A stretch of DNA of 64,000 bases from Thermoguttaceae bacterium. Its GTDB lineage: Bacteria; Planctomycetota; Planctomycetia; Pirellulales; Thermoguttaceae. A program made the position numbers and the translations under genes. Below, piece after piece: positions 32,101 through 42,443 of this stretch. Location: positions 20,617 to 84,616 of the forward strand of contig JAFRAC010000003.1 of assembly GCA_017405595.1 (NCBI GenBank), read 5' to 3'. Numbering within the stretch: the stretch's first letter is position 1; every line of letters begins with the position of its first letter. The notes under the pieces were generated by a model, which was not told where the DNA came from, searched no databases, and saw nothing but the letters and a program-made list of their open reading frames with translations.

Positions 32101-32752
32101 TGCCAAGAGCGAGACGATCACACCCGAAAACGTCTTTGAGATCGATAACACGCTGGTCCTTGCCGGACCGGAACTCGGCGCCGGCACGCACGAGATCAGG
32201 ATACGGTATACGGGCGCGGGTCCCCTCTACTGCAACGGCTATCTTGCCAATTTCACCCTGGAGCCGTTTATCCGCAAGGCGGGTCTCGAAACCGAAATCA
32301 CCCGAACCTACTGGAAACTGACCGAAGACGGTTCGGCCGAAGAGACCGCGATCGCTTCGAACGGCTCGCTCGCGCAGCAGCGCGTTCAGAAATACAGAAA
32401 AGAACGGCTCGAAGACGGCGCATCGGTGAAAAGCGGCGATCTTATCGAGGTCGAGCTGAACGTGCTGAGCCGGAACAGCTACGAGTCGATTCTGATCGAG
32501 GACCGGAAACCGGCCGGATTCGAACCGGTCGATCCGGTCAGCGGTTATCAGGACGGGGCTTATGTTGAGTACCGCGATGCGCGGGTCTGCTTCTTTGTCC
32601 ATCATCTGCGGCAGGGAACGCATACCATGCGCTACCGCCTCCGCGCCGAAACGCCCGGTACCGTCAGCGCGCTGCCGGCAACGGTCGAGGGGATGTACGC
32701 TCCCGAACTGCGCGGAAACTCGGACGAGTTCCAGACGACGGTCACCGATTGA
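26189..32752 (+). CDS. Alpha-2-macroglobulin family protein, thioester type
   Basis: 2187 residues. An N-terminal hydrophobic segment (about 10-30) acts as a signal or membrane anchor; no lipobox Cys is seen. An about 450-residue helical region follows, then macroglobulin domains from about residue 510 (MG2/MG3-like: DRPIYRPNDTVHFRFQAATS), the A2M core at about 1365-1440 (FDMPENITSWKVRVWSFAPG), and the thioester domain where YGCTEQ places the reactive Cys at 1595 in GCTEQ, so the thioester is intact. The receptor-like end follows. Such proteins trap proteases in the bacterial periplasm. The usual partner penicillin-binding protein 1C (pbpC) is absent: hemB is upstream and pyrG downstream. Confidence 0.9.
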   Translation: MISRNHALRISLSLFFLVFAAAGFWAAGRLLSQESNESQIAENSEAPMSIQPGSPLSPETDPVPACEKMIAEDAFYLDVYNILFPWITSPQTESPSLARAVELCRISLDRLGRGDEIDAFLEKTVEAHPNDWRVLAAAASQYDTLSDWGVLRGGVFIRGFGGPDSVSASARDRVTALRLFVRAMDLLEKQRAAEPVDPKLVFDFYCEFARVCGEVQCPLLQKLTDLETLPDYAEEIPGWSLRHWAPADENGNPVFYDLPESFAAAKNDGQRWRFLLEKAAASGAPDAAEARLIFANFLIDQFGSQTLADFRNLVDRRDSETEEKGTSSLAAIGSLTTLTDNETIARLASGIKRFPFPEGQNPLTIYRSVMEDGQASLDARTRAASDLARVYMNRRQYVKAEEVYREMARLEGENQVPEPERVARRELEMLIGNYGAFAPVPKQTAGGGASFLWLYRNGRKARFRVQEIDLRQFLKDAVAYLQEAAKNPPEDWNGDKVRLENIGWKLLNDPETARKYLSSDIADWSVDLEPAPGHQDTQMRVDFPIEKPGAYLLRGKMENGNSDAIVVWLSDTAILKKQVQGKTLWYVADAKSGAPVPDAEIRFFGFTVERIAARREGTASTGSENTRWRVRTDEKTVRVNQDGWVMTDISQLNPRLHWLAEAAVPTEEGFGRFAVSGFENIWYDHFENSFFRLDRACFLSDRPIYRPNDTVHFRFQAATSRYDLPETWTWQGQPARLVIMGPGGKELVSKEVALDETGGWEDSLETDESFNLGTYTFRLDVLNDSAKRGSARMWRSIGSGSVSLEEYRKPEFEVTVETPETPVSLGGKFTVKARAGYYFGSPVTHARARWRVIRSRAETVFYPVRRWDWLYGNGYGWLAPDAPWYPGWREWAVSCPVPFRPYRGESAEIVDSGESELGEDGTVEIPIDTSVASQLYPDTDQSYEVIVEVTDASRRLVQGSGKVLVVKKPFEVTTWAHRGFYLPQSQIDYTVSARRADGKPVSGRGRVTVSRVRLVKDPADPQKRLPQETPVLSEEMSIGTEGEGTISFTLSEPGLYRFVCAVDDGSGNRAEGGSLITVTGPGGALDEEASGSNPIDLVLEKPEYRPGEKARLRVSAPISDATVLLFVRSEDGNAGSPELLRLHGGSAFYELEITDADMPNIWVEAVTFAGGRFYSASKNIPVPPTTRVLDVAVTPDRPAYKPGEHAVMKIRVTDPDGNPVTGAVTAAVYDRSLDGLIAGGALDLKKFFWDWTRGCSARQQHTLDRLFYPIDFAQKSTMQPLGVFDDIFCEEELAAGPVMKNSFSRSVAALSGSVGFDMNSAAMPAPAAAPMLAAGVRAESAMADDAKGFGEGGAEAPVQIRSEFADTALWAGQVKTDENGEAELSFDMPENITSWKVRVWSFAPGTRVGEGESETVTRKNLILRMQRPRFLTQTDTVLLSAVVHNYTSSDQKTQVTLSADSGADGAPLLKLRSGTPAVQEVLIPAGGQARVDWQVDAALAGSVPLVMTARSADDADGVRESIPIYLHGIKKQEAVSGMIPPAPEGDAGPREYLFRMTVPAERIADQTVLTVRYSPSLAGAMLDAIPYLTDYPYGCTEQTLNRFLPTVLIRKLLTDSGIDLAAIESHIANLNPQELGDAQTRRAGWQKQRLNMFGEPADGTSRRNPVFSSAEVTRRVKEGVARLEELQCGDGGWGWFGGWGEHSDPHLTALVTGGLYQALSAGVDVPEDVLSGGREWLKQYLFNEHAKLRKGKEAAQDPNRKPDPDAKTAVTPNDVLVYSTLQESATEKGSEEYEQMITEMGNFIYEDRASLPPYTLSLYGITLAIDIDVKSEKISEEKKESELARLLADSVETDRQRLDTVVRMLRQYVKTDEANQTAWLDLSGTGAYRWFWYGSGNETEAAFLRLLDRTDHNDPLLPQLIKHILNSRKNACCWDSTRDTAYCLAAFCEYLEHSQELTGGGTVEIYVDGALAKSETITPENVFEIDNTLVLAGPELGAGTHEIRIRYTGAGPLYCNGYLANFTLEPFIRKAGLETEITRTYWKLTEDGSAEETAIASNGSLAQQRVQKYRKERLEDGASVKSGDLIEVELNVLSRNSYESILIEDRKPAGFEPVDPVSGYQDGAYVEYRDARVCFFVHHLRQGTHTMRYRLRAETPGTVSALPATVEGMYAPELRGNSDEFQTTVTD

Positions 32753-32794
32753 ACCGGCAGTCCGTGCGTGATGCTGTTCCCGTCCGGGAAATGA

Positions 32795-32832
32795 CGCGGG
32801 CCCGCCGCCGATTTTAAAGCGGCGGGCCCGCG
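32795..32832 (+). terminator. Intrinsic terminator of the macroglobulin gene
   Basis: A 14-bp GC stem, CGCGGGCCCGCCGC and its complement, with a 10-nt loop, followed by GTTTTCATTTC. Confidence 0.85.
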
Positions 32833-32911
32833 GTTTTCATTTCATGGACCGGCGGCTTTTCCGGGGGGTCAGCATTCGATTTCTGAAAGTCCGATTAAGA
32901 GACTCTTATAA

Positions 32912-34705
<1,794 letters not shown>

Positions 34706-34709
34706 CCCG

Positions 34710-36245
34710 ATGAACAAAATCCTGATCATTGACTTTGGCGGCCAATATAACCAGCTGATCGCCCGCCGCGTGCGCGAACAGCATGTGTATTGCGAAGTGC
34801 GTCCTCACACGATGACGCTCGAAGAGATCCGCCGTTTTCAGCCGATCGGCATCATCTTTACCGGCGGACCGCACAGCGTCTATCTGCCCGATGCGCCGAA
34901 ACCGGACCCGGGCGTTTTCACACTCGGGGTACCGATCCTCGGAATCTGTTACGGCTGCCAGCTTCTCACGCAGGAACTGGGCGGAACGGTCACCCCCGCG
35001 CGGGAGGATTCCGCCCGTGAATACGGAAAGACGCAAACCTCCTTTGATCCGGCATGCCCGCTTTTTCACGGTCTTCCCGAAAGCAGCGTGACCTGGATGA
35101 GTCACGGGGACTACGTGGCCCGTATTCCCGAAGGTTTTTGCCTGACCGCGCGGTCGGCGGCATGTCCCACGGCCGCGATGAGCGATGAATCCCGGCGCTT
35201 TTACGGCGTGCAGTTTCATCCGGAAGTGAACCACACCGAGTACGGCCTCGAGATTCTGCACAACTTTCTTTTCGGCATCTGCCGGGCCGCCGGCGACTGG
35301 ACCATGGCCGATTTCAAACGACGTGTGATCGGCGAGCTTCGCGGGCGGATTCAGGACGGCCGCGTGCTCCTGGCGCTTTCGGGGGGAGTCGATTCCTCGG
35401 TGCTGGCCGCCCTGCTCAGCGAAGCGGTCGGACATCAGCTGAACTGTGTTTTCGTCGATCACGGTCTGCTGCGGAAAAACGAGGGGGACGAGGTGGAATC
35501 CGCGTTTTCGGGCCGGAAACTCGCCTTTCGCCGCGTTAACGCCCAAACCCGTTTTCTCAGCCGCCTGAAAGGCGTCACCGAACCGGAAGAGAAACGGCAT
35601 CGGGTCGGCGAGGAGTTTATCCGGGTCTTTGAAGACGAGGCGAAAGCGATCGGCAAAGTCGATTATCTTGCGCAGGGAACGATCTATCCCGATGTGATCG
35701 AGTCGGGTCTGGGGCAGTCCGCGGTCATTAAAAGCCATCACAATGTGGGCGGGCTGCCCGACCATGTCGAGTTCCGGGAGATTCTCGAACCGCTCCGTCT
35801 GCTTTTCAAAGACGAGGTGCGCCAGCTCGGCCGCGAACTGGGACTTCCGGAGTCACTGGTTTCGCGCCAGCCTTTCCCCGGAGTCGGTCTTGCCATCCGC
35901 GTGATCGGCGAGGTGACCGAAGAGAAACTTTCCCTTCTGCGGGAAGCCGACGCGATTTTCCGGGACGAAATGGCGCGTGCCGGGCTCGATCGGATGTCGA
36001 GCCAGTATTTCGCGGTCCTGACCAATCTCCGGTCGGTCGGCGTCATGGGGGACGGGCGCAGTTACGATTACGCCGTGGCGCTGCGCAGCGTGCAGACTTC
36101 CGATTTTATGACCGCCGACTGGTCGCGGCTCCCCTACGAACTGCTCGACCGCGTTTCGGTGCGTATTGTCAACGAAGTACACGGCGTCAACCGCGTCCTT
36201 TACGATGTGACCTCCAAACCTCCGGCAACCGTCGAGTATGAGTGA
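34710..36245 (+). CDS. guaA: GMP synthase (glutamine-hydrolysing)
   Basis: 511 residues. Converts XMP to GMP. The N-terminal glutaminase has GICYGCQ with Cys80 and QFHPEVNHT; the ATP-pyrophosphatase domain has [10 protein letters not shown] near residues 220-228 and [10 protein letters not shown]. The C-terminal dimerisation region ends PPATVEYE, the family's typical end. ATG 34710 is preceded by GGAG at 34696-34699 inside the end of pyrG; the two overlap functionally with a 4-nt gap, so they form an operon. guaB, the preceding pathway step, is far away at 3.1 kb. Confidence 0.98.
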   Translation: MNKILIIDFGGQYNQLIARRVREQHVYCEVRPHTMTLEEIRRFQPIGIIFTGGPHSVYLPDAPKPDPGVFTLGVPILGICYGCQLLTQELGGTVTPAREDSAREYGKTQTSFDPACPLFHGLPESSVTWMSHGDYVARIPEGFCLTARSAACPTAAMSDESRRFYGVQFHPEVNHTEYGLEILHNFLFGICRAAGDWTMADFKRRVIGELRGRIQDGRVLLALSGGVDSSVLAALLSEAVGHQLNCVFVDHGLLRKNEGDEVESAFSGRKLAFRRVNAQTRFLSRLKGVTEPEEKRHRVGEEFIRVFEDEAKAIGKVDYLAQGTIYPDVIESGLGQSAVIKSHHNVGGLPDHVEFREILEPLRLLFKDEVRQLGRELGLPESLVSRQPFPGVGLAIRVIGEVTEEKLSLLREADAIFRDEMARAGLDRMSSQYFAVLTNLRSVGVMGDGRSYDYAVALRSVQTSDFMTADWSRLPYELLDRVSVRIVNEVHGVNRVLYDVTSKPPATVEYE

Positions 36246-36359
36246 CCGGAAAGGCCGTCTTAACCGTTTGCGAAAAGATCTTTTCGAAGAGAGCGCCTTT
36301 ACGCCCGATGTCTGGCCCGGACCGCCCCGCCGGCGCGGTTCCCGTCCCATTTAACGGGA

Positions 36360-39326
36360 TTACCCGGCCGGGTAAACGAAGTCGGCGTCTTTGAGCCAGT
36401 TGGCGGAAAGAAGAGCGTAGTCGCCCGGCCCGATGAACCCGTCGCCGTCAATATCGCAGCGGGGGTCCCAGTTCTCCCCTTCGGTGAGGGTGAGCCACGC
36501 ATCCTGCATGGCGCTGTAGTCGCCCGCCCCGACGGCGCCGTCGCCGTCGATGTCGAAGGGGCAGACGTAAAACGATTTGACTTCGCTCCATTCCGAACTT
36601 TCGTAATGGTCGGTGTCCCCCAGCGCGCGCACCTTGTACTGGACGAGTGTGCCGTTTTTGAGGTTCGAGATGACCCGCGAAGTCTCTTCGACCGCCATTG
36701 ACGTCCACCAGACGCCGTTTTCGGTATACGAGAGTTCGTAACCCGAAGCGTTGTCGACGCTGCTCCACGCGATGCGCTGCTGGCCGAGTCCGTAGGCGGC
36801 GCTCAGTTCGCCGGTTCCGGAAAGGATGACCGGCGCGGCCAGTTTGCCGGGGGAATCCTGAATCTCGTAGGCGCCCAGATCGACACGGCCGCCGACAATA
36901 CGCGTGTTTCCGGCAAGGTCGGCCGAAACGGTCACGTAGGAGTTGCTTCCGCCGTTGACGCAGCGCGAACCTTTTCGAAGCGTGTATTTGCCGTTTCCCG
37001 GATCGGTAAAGATGGATGTCAGGCCGTCGAAGGAATAGGGTGATTCCGATTCGGTCCACTCTTCAAACGAAGAAAGCGTGTAATAGGCGCTGACCGAACC
37101 GGAACTGAGATTCACGTCGTCCGATTCGGCGTAGGCGGTATTCAGGGCGACAATGCTGTTGTAGATGCCGACTTTTCCTTTGGAACCGGCGTCGACGTCG
37201 ATGCCGCCGCCGTACGCAGCCCTGTTCGAGGCCAGGGTGCAGTTGAGCAGGCTCATGTTGCCGTACGACTCGATGCCGCCCCCCCAGTTCGAGGCTTCGT
37301 TTTGCGTGATCGCGCAATTCGAAAGCGAGACTTCGCCCCGGTAATTGTACACACCGCCGCCGTATCCGCCGTAATAGTAGCCGTCGCCGGCGTTGAGCCG
37401 GCGCAGGGCGGTATTTTCGGAAATGATACACGAGACAATCGAAAGGGTGCCGCGGTCAACGTCGATCGCCCCTCCGTTGCCGGCGCTGTTTTTCGAAAAA
37501 GTGCACGAGGTGACGGTAAGCGATCCTGCAATGTTTTCGATGGCGCCGCCGTAGTAGTAGAGCGCCGTATTCGAGAGGAATTGGGTTTCGGAAACGGTGG
37601 CGGCGGTGTTCTGCAGCCCGAGCCCGCCCCCCGAAAGTGCGCTGTTCTTCTCGAACAGGCAGTTTGCCAAAATCGCGGTTCCCCCTTCGCAGTAGAGCCC
37701 GCCGCCGACCTGCGCGGTGTTGGCCGTGACGGTGCAGTCGGTCAGCTTGAGAACCGCATTTTGGGCACAGATTCCTCCGCCGTTCTCTGCCGAGGTACCG
37801 CCGGTGATCACAAGTCCGATCAGTTCGACCGGTTTGGCGGCGGTTCCCCCGGACACCGTCAGAACACGCCCCGCGCCCCCCGCGTCAATTGTCAGTTTCC
37901 CGTCCAGATCGGAAGCGTCGATGACGAGCGGTTCCGTGATGGCGAGTTCCTGCCCGGCAAGGGTGATCGTTTTCCCCGCCAAATCTTTCGTAAAGGTGAT
38001 CGTTCCCCCTGCCGGTGTGTAGCCGATCGCGTCGCGCAGCGAGATCTGCCCGTCGACCGCGTTTAAGACGTCGTCGAGTGTGGTGACGATCGACGAGGGA
38101 ACCTCCCGGACTTCATATTCCCCCGAAAAGGAATAGGGCTCATACTGCGGGCGCGAAACGCGCACGGTGAGCGGATAGGCGCCCATCTCGACGAAAGCGG
38201 GGGGAGTTTCGGTAAAGGTGGCGCCGCCGTCGAGACTGTACTCCACGGTATCCCCTTCCTGAACCCCCTCGATTTCCGGCTCGTGCTCTTCGCCGTCATA
38301 TTCCGCCGACCAGCCCGCGATCTGTACCGATGAGCTGATCCCCGCCTCGTACGCCCCGAGGTCGACGATGAGGTGCTGCACGCGCGCCGCGCCGGCGAGA
38401 TCTTTTTCGGAGACAACAAAAGCGTTGTTGCCGACATCGAGCGCCTGCGAGTTGGCCGCCAGGGTATAGATACCGTTTGCAGCATCGGAGAAAATCTGGC
38501 GGTTGGCGTTATACTCGACCAGGTGATCCGACTCAGTCCAGTCGGTAAAAGAGGAGAGTGAATAGGAAGCCGAAACCGTTGCTCCCTCTTCTTTTCGGAG
38601 ATCGTTTCCGCCGGAACCCGCTTTGTTTTCGGCGACAATGGAATTCTTGACCGTGATCGAACCGGCAGATACGCAGATTCCCCCGCCGTAGTGATCGGCG
38701 CTGTTCCCCGCAACGGTGCAGTTGAGGAGGGTCAGCGAACCGGAGTTTTCGATGCCGCCCCCCCGCGCCGCGCTGTTGTTGACGACCGCGCAGCCGGTCA
38801 GGGTCAGAATACCGGCATTTTGAATTCCTCCGCCTGAAACGTTTTCCTTTCCCCCGCTGATCCGCAGGTTTACCAGAGAAACTTCGGCTCCTTCGGCAAT
38901 CGAAAAGAGACGGCTCTGATTGTTCGCGTCGATCGTGATCCCCTTTTTCAGGTCCGAGGCGTCGATCGTCAGGCTGACCGAAAGCGAAAGCTCTTTTCCG
39001 GAAAGGGTGATGGTTTTCCCCGAAAGAGCCGGCGCGAATGTGACCCTGTCCCCCGCCTGTGCCGACTCGATGGCTTCGCGAAGCGAAAGAAGACCTTCGT
39101 GGTCCCCGGCTGTATCGCTTGCCGTTGTCACAAGCCAGGTTGCCGGCGGCGTTTCGTCTCCGGCAGGGGCGGGCGGAACCGGAGACGTCCCCAAAGAGGG
39201 ACAGCCTGCTGTGACAGCCAGCAGACGGCGCTCTTCGAGTCGTTCGAAACGGGGACGGCAGCGGGATTTCGGATCCACGGGATACAGACCTTGTCGGCGG
39301 AAAGGGAAAACGTTCTCCTCTATCAT
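36360..39326 (-). CDS. Secreted right-handed beta-helix protein with planctomycete export motif and dockerin-like end
   Basis: 988 residues from ATG 39326 (an in-frame ATG at 39350 is also possible). Near the N-terminus RFERLEERRLLA is the planctomycete extracellular signature that replaces an ordinary signal peptide. Two blocks of beta-helix repeats follow (for example GGGIQNAGILTLTGCAVVNN, GGGLYCEGGTAILANCLFEK), each starting SLRDAI or SLREAI and ending in DLGAYE, the choice-of-anchor-Q type arrangement. Between them (about 320-400) lies a small beta-domain. Near the C-terminus two EF-hand-like loops, DIDGDGAVGAGDYS and DIDGDGFIGPGDYA, form a dockerin type I-like module. Function unknown; likely a surface adhesin or polysaccharide-binding protein. 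Confidence 0.85.
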   Translation of the reverse strand: MIEENVFPFRRQGLYPVDPKSRCRPRFERLEERRLLAVTAGCPSLGTSPVPPAPAGDETPPATWLVTTASDTAGDHEGLLSLREAIESAQAGDRVTFAPALSGKTITLSGKELSLSVSLTIDASDLKKGITIDANNQSRLFSIAEGAEVSLVNLRISGGKENVSGGGIQNAGILTLTGCAVVNNSAARGGGIENSGSLTLLNCTVAGNSADHYGGGICVSAGSITVKNSIVAENKAGSGGNDLRKEEGATVSASYSLSSFTDWTESDHLVEYNANRQIFSDAANGIYTLAANSQALDVGNNAFVVSEKDLAGAARVQHLIVDLGAYEAGISSSVQIAGWSAEYDGEEHEPEIEGVQEGDTVEYSLDGGATFTETPPAFVEMGAYPLTVRVSRPQYEPYSFSGEYEVREVPSSIVTTLDDVLNAVDGQISLRDAIGYTPAGGTITFTKDLAGKTITLAGQELAITEPLVIDASDLDGKLTIDAGGAGRVLTVSGGTAAKPVELIGLVITGGTSAENGGGICAQNAVLKLTDCTVTANTAQVGGGLYCEGGTAILANCLFEKNSALSGGGLGLQNTAATVSETQFLSNTALYYYGGAIENIAGSLTVTSCTFSKNSAGNGGAIDVDRGTLSIVSCIISENTALRRLNAGDGYYYGGYGGGVYNYRGEVSLSNCAITQNEASNWGGGIESYGNMSLLNCTLASNRAAYGGGIDVDAGSKGKVGIYNSIVALNTAYAESDDVNLSSGSVSAYYTLSSFEEWTESESPYSFDGLTSIFTDPGNGKYTLRKGSRCVNGGSNSYVTVSADLAGNTRIVGGRVDLGAYEIQDSPGKLAAPVILSGTGELSAAYGLGQQRIAWSSVDNASGYELSYTENGVWWTSMAVEETSRVISNLKNGTLVQYKVRALGDTDHYESSEWSEVKSFYVCPFDIDGDGAVGAGDYSAMQDAWLTLTEGENWDPRCDIDGDGFIGPGDYALLSANWLKDADFVYPAG

Positions 39327-39519
39327 ACCCCATTTTCCCGAAAATATCAATTTTTCCCGTTTCCCGCTCCGCCCGGCGGGCCATGGCGCCGGAACGGACC
39401 GCGCCGGAAGCTGGACGCGCGGCCCGGCTTGCGGTATAAAGGGAGGGTGACCGAACGATTTCCCTTTGCCGGCGCGTTTGATTCCCGGCGCGCCCCGTTT
39501 CAGAAAGGATGGAATAACG

Positions 39520-41025
39520 ATGAAAAAACTGTCGAGACGTGCCTTTTTAAGCGATTCTTTTCTTGCCGCCGCGGCGCTTTCGGCTTTCGGTGCGGCGTCG
39601 AAACCGATGAAAGCGCGGGCACAGGAGAACCGGATCAGCCCGAACGAAAAACTGGGCGTGATGATTTTCGGCTGCGGCGGACGCGGATCCGACCATGTCC
39701 TCGAATATCTCCAGGACGAACGGGTACAGATTATCTACGCCTGCGATCCCGATCCCAGTCAGGCCGCCCGAATCGCCGACGCGGTTCAGCAGCAGACACA
39801 GGTTCGCCCGAAAGAGGTTCGGGACATGCGCGAAGTCCTGGACGACGGGAACCTCGATATTGTCAGCTGCGCTTCTCCGAACCATTGGCACGCTCTCTGC
39901 GGCGTCTGGGCGATGCAGGCGGGGAAAGACGTCTATATCGAAAAACCGATTTGTCATAACGTGTTCGAGGGCCAGGCCCTGATCGCCGCCGCCCGGAAAT
40001 ACGGCCGCTGCTGCCAGGTCGGCTCGCAGTGCCGCTCGAATCCGGCGATTCAGGAAGCGTTTCAGTATGCCGCCGAAGGAAACCTCGGCGAAATCAGACT
40101 GGCCCGCGGCCTCTGCTATAAGCGGCGCCGGTCGATCGGCGCGCTCGGCGCCTATCCGGTTCCCGAAGGAGTCGATTACGACCTTTGGAGCGGCCCGGCC
40201 CCGATCGTCGATCCGATGACGCGGCCCCGGTTCCACTACGATTGGCACTGGCAGCGCCTCTACGGGAACGGCGACCTCGGCAACCAGGGACCGCACCAGA
40301 CCGATATTGCCCGCTCCTTTCTGTTCGAGACCGAGTTCCCCTCCTCGGTGATTTCGTACGGCGGCCGGCTCGGCTACCAGACCGAACGGCAGGACGACAG
40401 CTACATCGACGCCGGCGATACCGCCAATACCGAAGTGTCGATCTACAACTACCGCGACGGCAAGACGCTCGTCTTCGAAACGCGCGGGCTGGAAACCGAC
40501 CCGCTGAACCAGGCCGATATCGGCGTGATCGTCTACGGAACCGAAGGGTATATGCTCCAGCTCAGTTACGGCTTTGTCATGGTTCTCGACCGCGACGGAA
40601 ACGAGGTCCGCCAGTTCAGCGGCGGCGACGACTATCTCCATTTCCGCAATTTTGTCGACTGCGTGGCCGCCCGGACACCCGAGAAGCTCAACGCCGATGC
40701 CCGTATCGGGCTCCTTTCCGCCGGTTTGAGCCATCTGGGGAACATCTCGTACTACCTGGGCGAAAAGAACTACGTTTCCCCCGAAGAGGCCGGAAAGATT
40801 GTGGCGGACCTGCCGGGGAACGATGACAACATTGCCACGCTCGGCCGTACCCTCGACCATCTGAGCGCCAACGGCGTCGATCTGGCGAAAACCCCTCTTT
40901 CGATGGGCGCGGAACTCCGGTTCGACCCGGAAAAGGAACTCTTTATCGACAACAGCGAAGCGAACAAAATGCTCACACGCGAGTACCGCGACGGCTATGT
41001 TGTTCCGGCACCGGAACAGGTCTGA
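39520..41025 (+). CDS. Tat-exported Gfo/Idh/MocA oxidoreductase (copy 1)
   Basis: 501 residues. The start ATG 39520 (AAAGGA at 39504-39509) begins MKKLSRRAFLSDSFLAAAAL, a twin-arginine signal (SRRAFL). The Rossmann NAD(P) motif is VMIFGCGGRGSD; EKPICHNVFEGQALIAAA and the CRSNPAIQEAFQYAAEGNLG segment are family-specific. This is the planctomycete branch of Gfo/Idh/MocA, which acts on sugars or sugar derivatives outside the cytoplasm with a tightly held cofactor (inference). A close paralogue follows at 42.4 kb. Confidence 0.9.
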   Translation: MKKLSRRAFLSDSFLAAAALSAFGAASKPMKARAQENRISPNEKLGVMIFGCGGRGSDHVLEYLQDERVQIIYACDPDPSQAARIADAVQQQTQVRPKEVRDMREVLDDGNLDIVSCASPNHWHALCGVWAMQAGKDVYIEKPICHNVFEGQALIAAARKYGRCCQVGSQCRSNPAIQEAFQYAAEGNLGEIRLARGLCYKRRRSIGALGAYPVPEGVDYDLWSGPAPIVDPMTRPRFHYDWHWQRLYGNGDLGNQGPHQTDIARSFLFETEFPSSVISYGGRLGYQTERQDDSYIDAGDTANTEVSIYNYRDGKTLVFETRGLETDPLNQADIGVIVYGTEGYMLQLSYGFVMVLDRDGNEVRQFSGGDDYLHFRNFVDCVAARTPEKLNADARIGLLSAGLSHLGNISYYLGEKNYVSPEEAGKIVADLPGNDDNIATLGRTLDHLSANGVDLAKTPLSMGAELRFDPEKELFIDNSEANKMLTREYRDGYVVPAPEQV

Positions 41026-41149
41026 GACCGTGTTCCGTTCCCTCTTCCGCCGGCGGGGAACAGCCCTGCCGGCGGAGGAGAATCCTCTTTTCCGCTCCCC
41101 GAAATTTTCGGGAAATTTCCCCTTTTTTTCTCTTTTTCCCCCTGAACCC

Positions 41150-41178
41150 TTAACTTTCGGCTTTCGTTTGTTTAAAAT
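41150..41178 (+). promoter_or_regulatory. Candidate promoter of the second Gfo/Idh/MocA gene
   Basis: TTAACT at 41150-41155 and TAAAAT at 41173-41178, 17-nt spacer. The bases around the -10, TTAAAATGGGGTGTT, equal those at 18312-18327 ahead of the DUF4838 gene. Confidence 0.6.
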
Positions 41179-41283
41179 GGGGTGTTAGTCTGCTTTTCGG
41201 TTTTTCGGCCTCTGCCGGCAAATCGATTCGATGAGAGAATCTCCGCCTGCGGGCGGGGCTTAAAAAGAATGGAGCTGTCTATC

Positions 41284-42309
41284 ATGCTAAAAGTCGGAAT
41301 TACCGGTATCGGGTTTATGGGAATGATTCACTATCTGGCCTATCAGCGGATGGAAGGGGTCAAGGTTGCTGCCCTTTGCGAGTCGTTCTTCAAGGAAAGG
41401 CTTGCCGGCGACTGGACGAAAATCAAAGGGAACTTCGGTCCTCAGGGGACGATGATGGACCTGACCGGCATCGCCACGTACGAGAGCCTCGATGAAATGC
41501 TCAAAAATCCGGAACTCGACGTGATCGACATCTGCCTGCCCCCCGCGCAGCACGCTCCGGCGGCCATCGCCGCGCTCAATGCCGGAAAGAACGTCTTCTG
41601 CGAAAAGCCGATCGCCCTGAAACCCGAAGACGGGGTCACCATGGTCGAGGCCGCCGAAAAGAACGGCAAAATGCTGATGATCGGGCATGTGCTTCCCTTC
41701 TTCCCCTCGCACGGTTTTGTCGCCGAGGCCGCTCAGAGCGGGAAATACGGCAGACTTCTCGGCGGCCACTTTAACCGCGTCATTTCCGATCCGACCTGGC
41801 TGACGAACTTTTACGACATGAACAAAACCGGCGGCCCGCTTCTCGATCTGCACGTCCATGACGCGCACTTTATCCGCGCGGTCATCGGAATGCCGAAAGC
41901 GGTTCATTCGGTCGGCCGGTGCCGCGGTCTGGTTCCCGAGTATTTCAGCACGCAGTTCCTCTACGACGATCCCGAACTGGTCGTGACCGCGACGAGCGGC
42001 TGCATCATGCAGCAGGGGCGTCCCTTCATGCACAATTACGAAGCCCATTTCGAAGAGGCCACCGTGGTTTTCGACTCGTTCAGCGGGCTTCCGGTCACCG
42101 TTCTGACGAAAGACGGCGGAGTCGAAAAACCCGATTTCGGCGAAGCCGACGACATTACCCCGTTCGTCAACGAACTGACCGAGGCACAGAAGGCGTTCAC
42201 CACAGGCAAGCCTTCCGCTCTGTTAGACGGCGCGCTGGCGCGCGACGCGCTGATCCTCTGCCACAAGCAGGTTGAGTCGATCCTCTGGCGCAAACAGATC
42301 ACGGTCTGA
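41284..42309 (+). CDS. Cytoplasmic Gfo/Idh/MocA oxidoreductase
   Basis: 341 residues, no signal peptide. The Rossmann start is MLKVGITGIGFMGMIHYLAY; CEKPIALKPEDGVTMVEAAE carries the catalytic-type EKP motif; the C-terminal barrel has GGPLLDLHVHDAHFIRAVIG with the expected His. Start ATG 41284, with GGAG at 41271-41274 and a 9-nt gap. It sits between the two Tat-exported paralogues on the same strand and probably handles a related sugar-derived substrate in the cytoplasm (inference). Confidence 0.9.
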   Translation: MLKVGITGIGFMGMIHYLAYQRMEGVKVAALCESFFKERLAGDWTKIKGNFGPQGTMMDLTGIATYESLDEMLKNPELDVIDICLPPAQHAPAAIAALNAGKNVFCEKPIALKPEDGVTMVEAAEKNGKMLMIGHVLPFFPSHGFVAEAAQSGKYGRLLGGHFNRVISDPTWLTNFYDMNKTGGPLLDLHVHDAHFIRAVIGMPKAVHSVGRCRGLVPEYFSTQFLYDDPELVVTATSGCIMQQGRPFMHNYEAHFEEATVVFDSFSGLPVTVLTKDGGVEKPDFGEADDITPFVNELTEAQKAFTTGKPSALLDGALARDALILCHKQVESILWRKQITV

Positions 42310-42443
42310 GCCTTCTTCCGCCCCGTGCAGCGAAATCAAGTACAAGAAGAGAACGATAAGATAAAATTTGATGTCCCGATGTGTTATACGGCCCCTGCCC
42401 GAAGCGCTTCGGGGCGTCCCTTGCGAGAAAGGAAGTTTTGACG

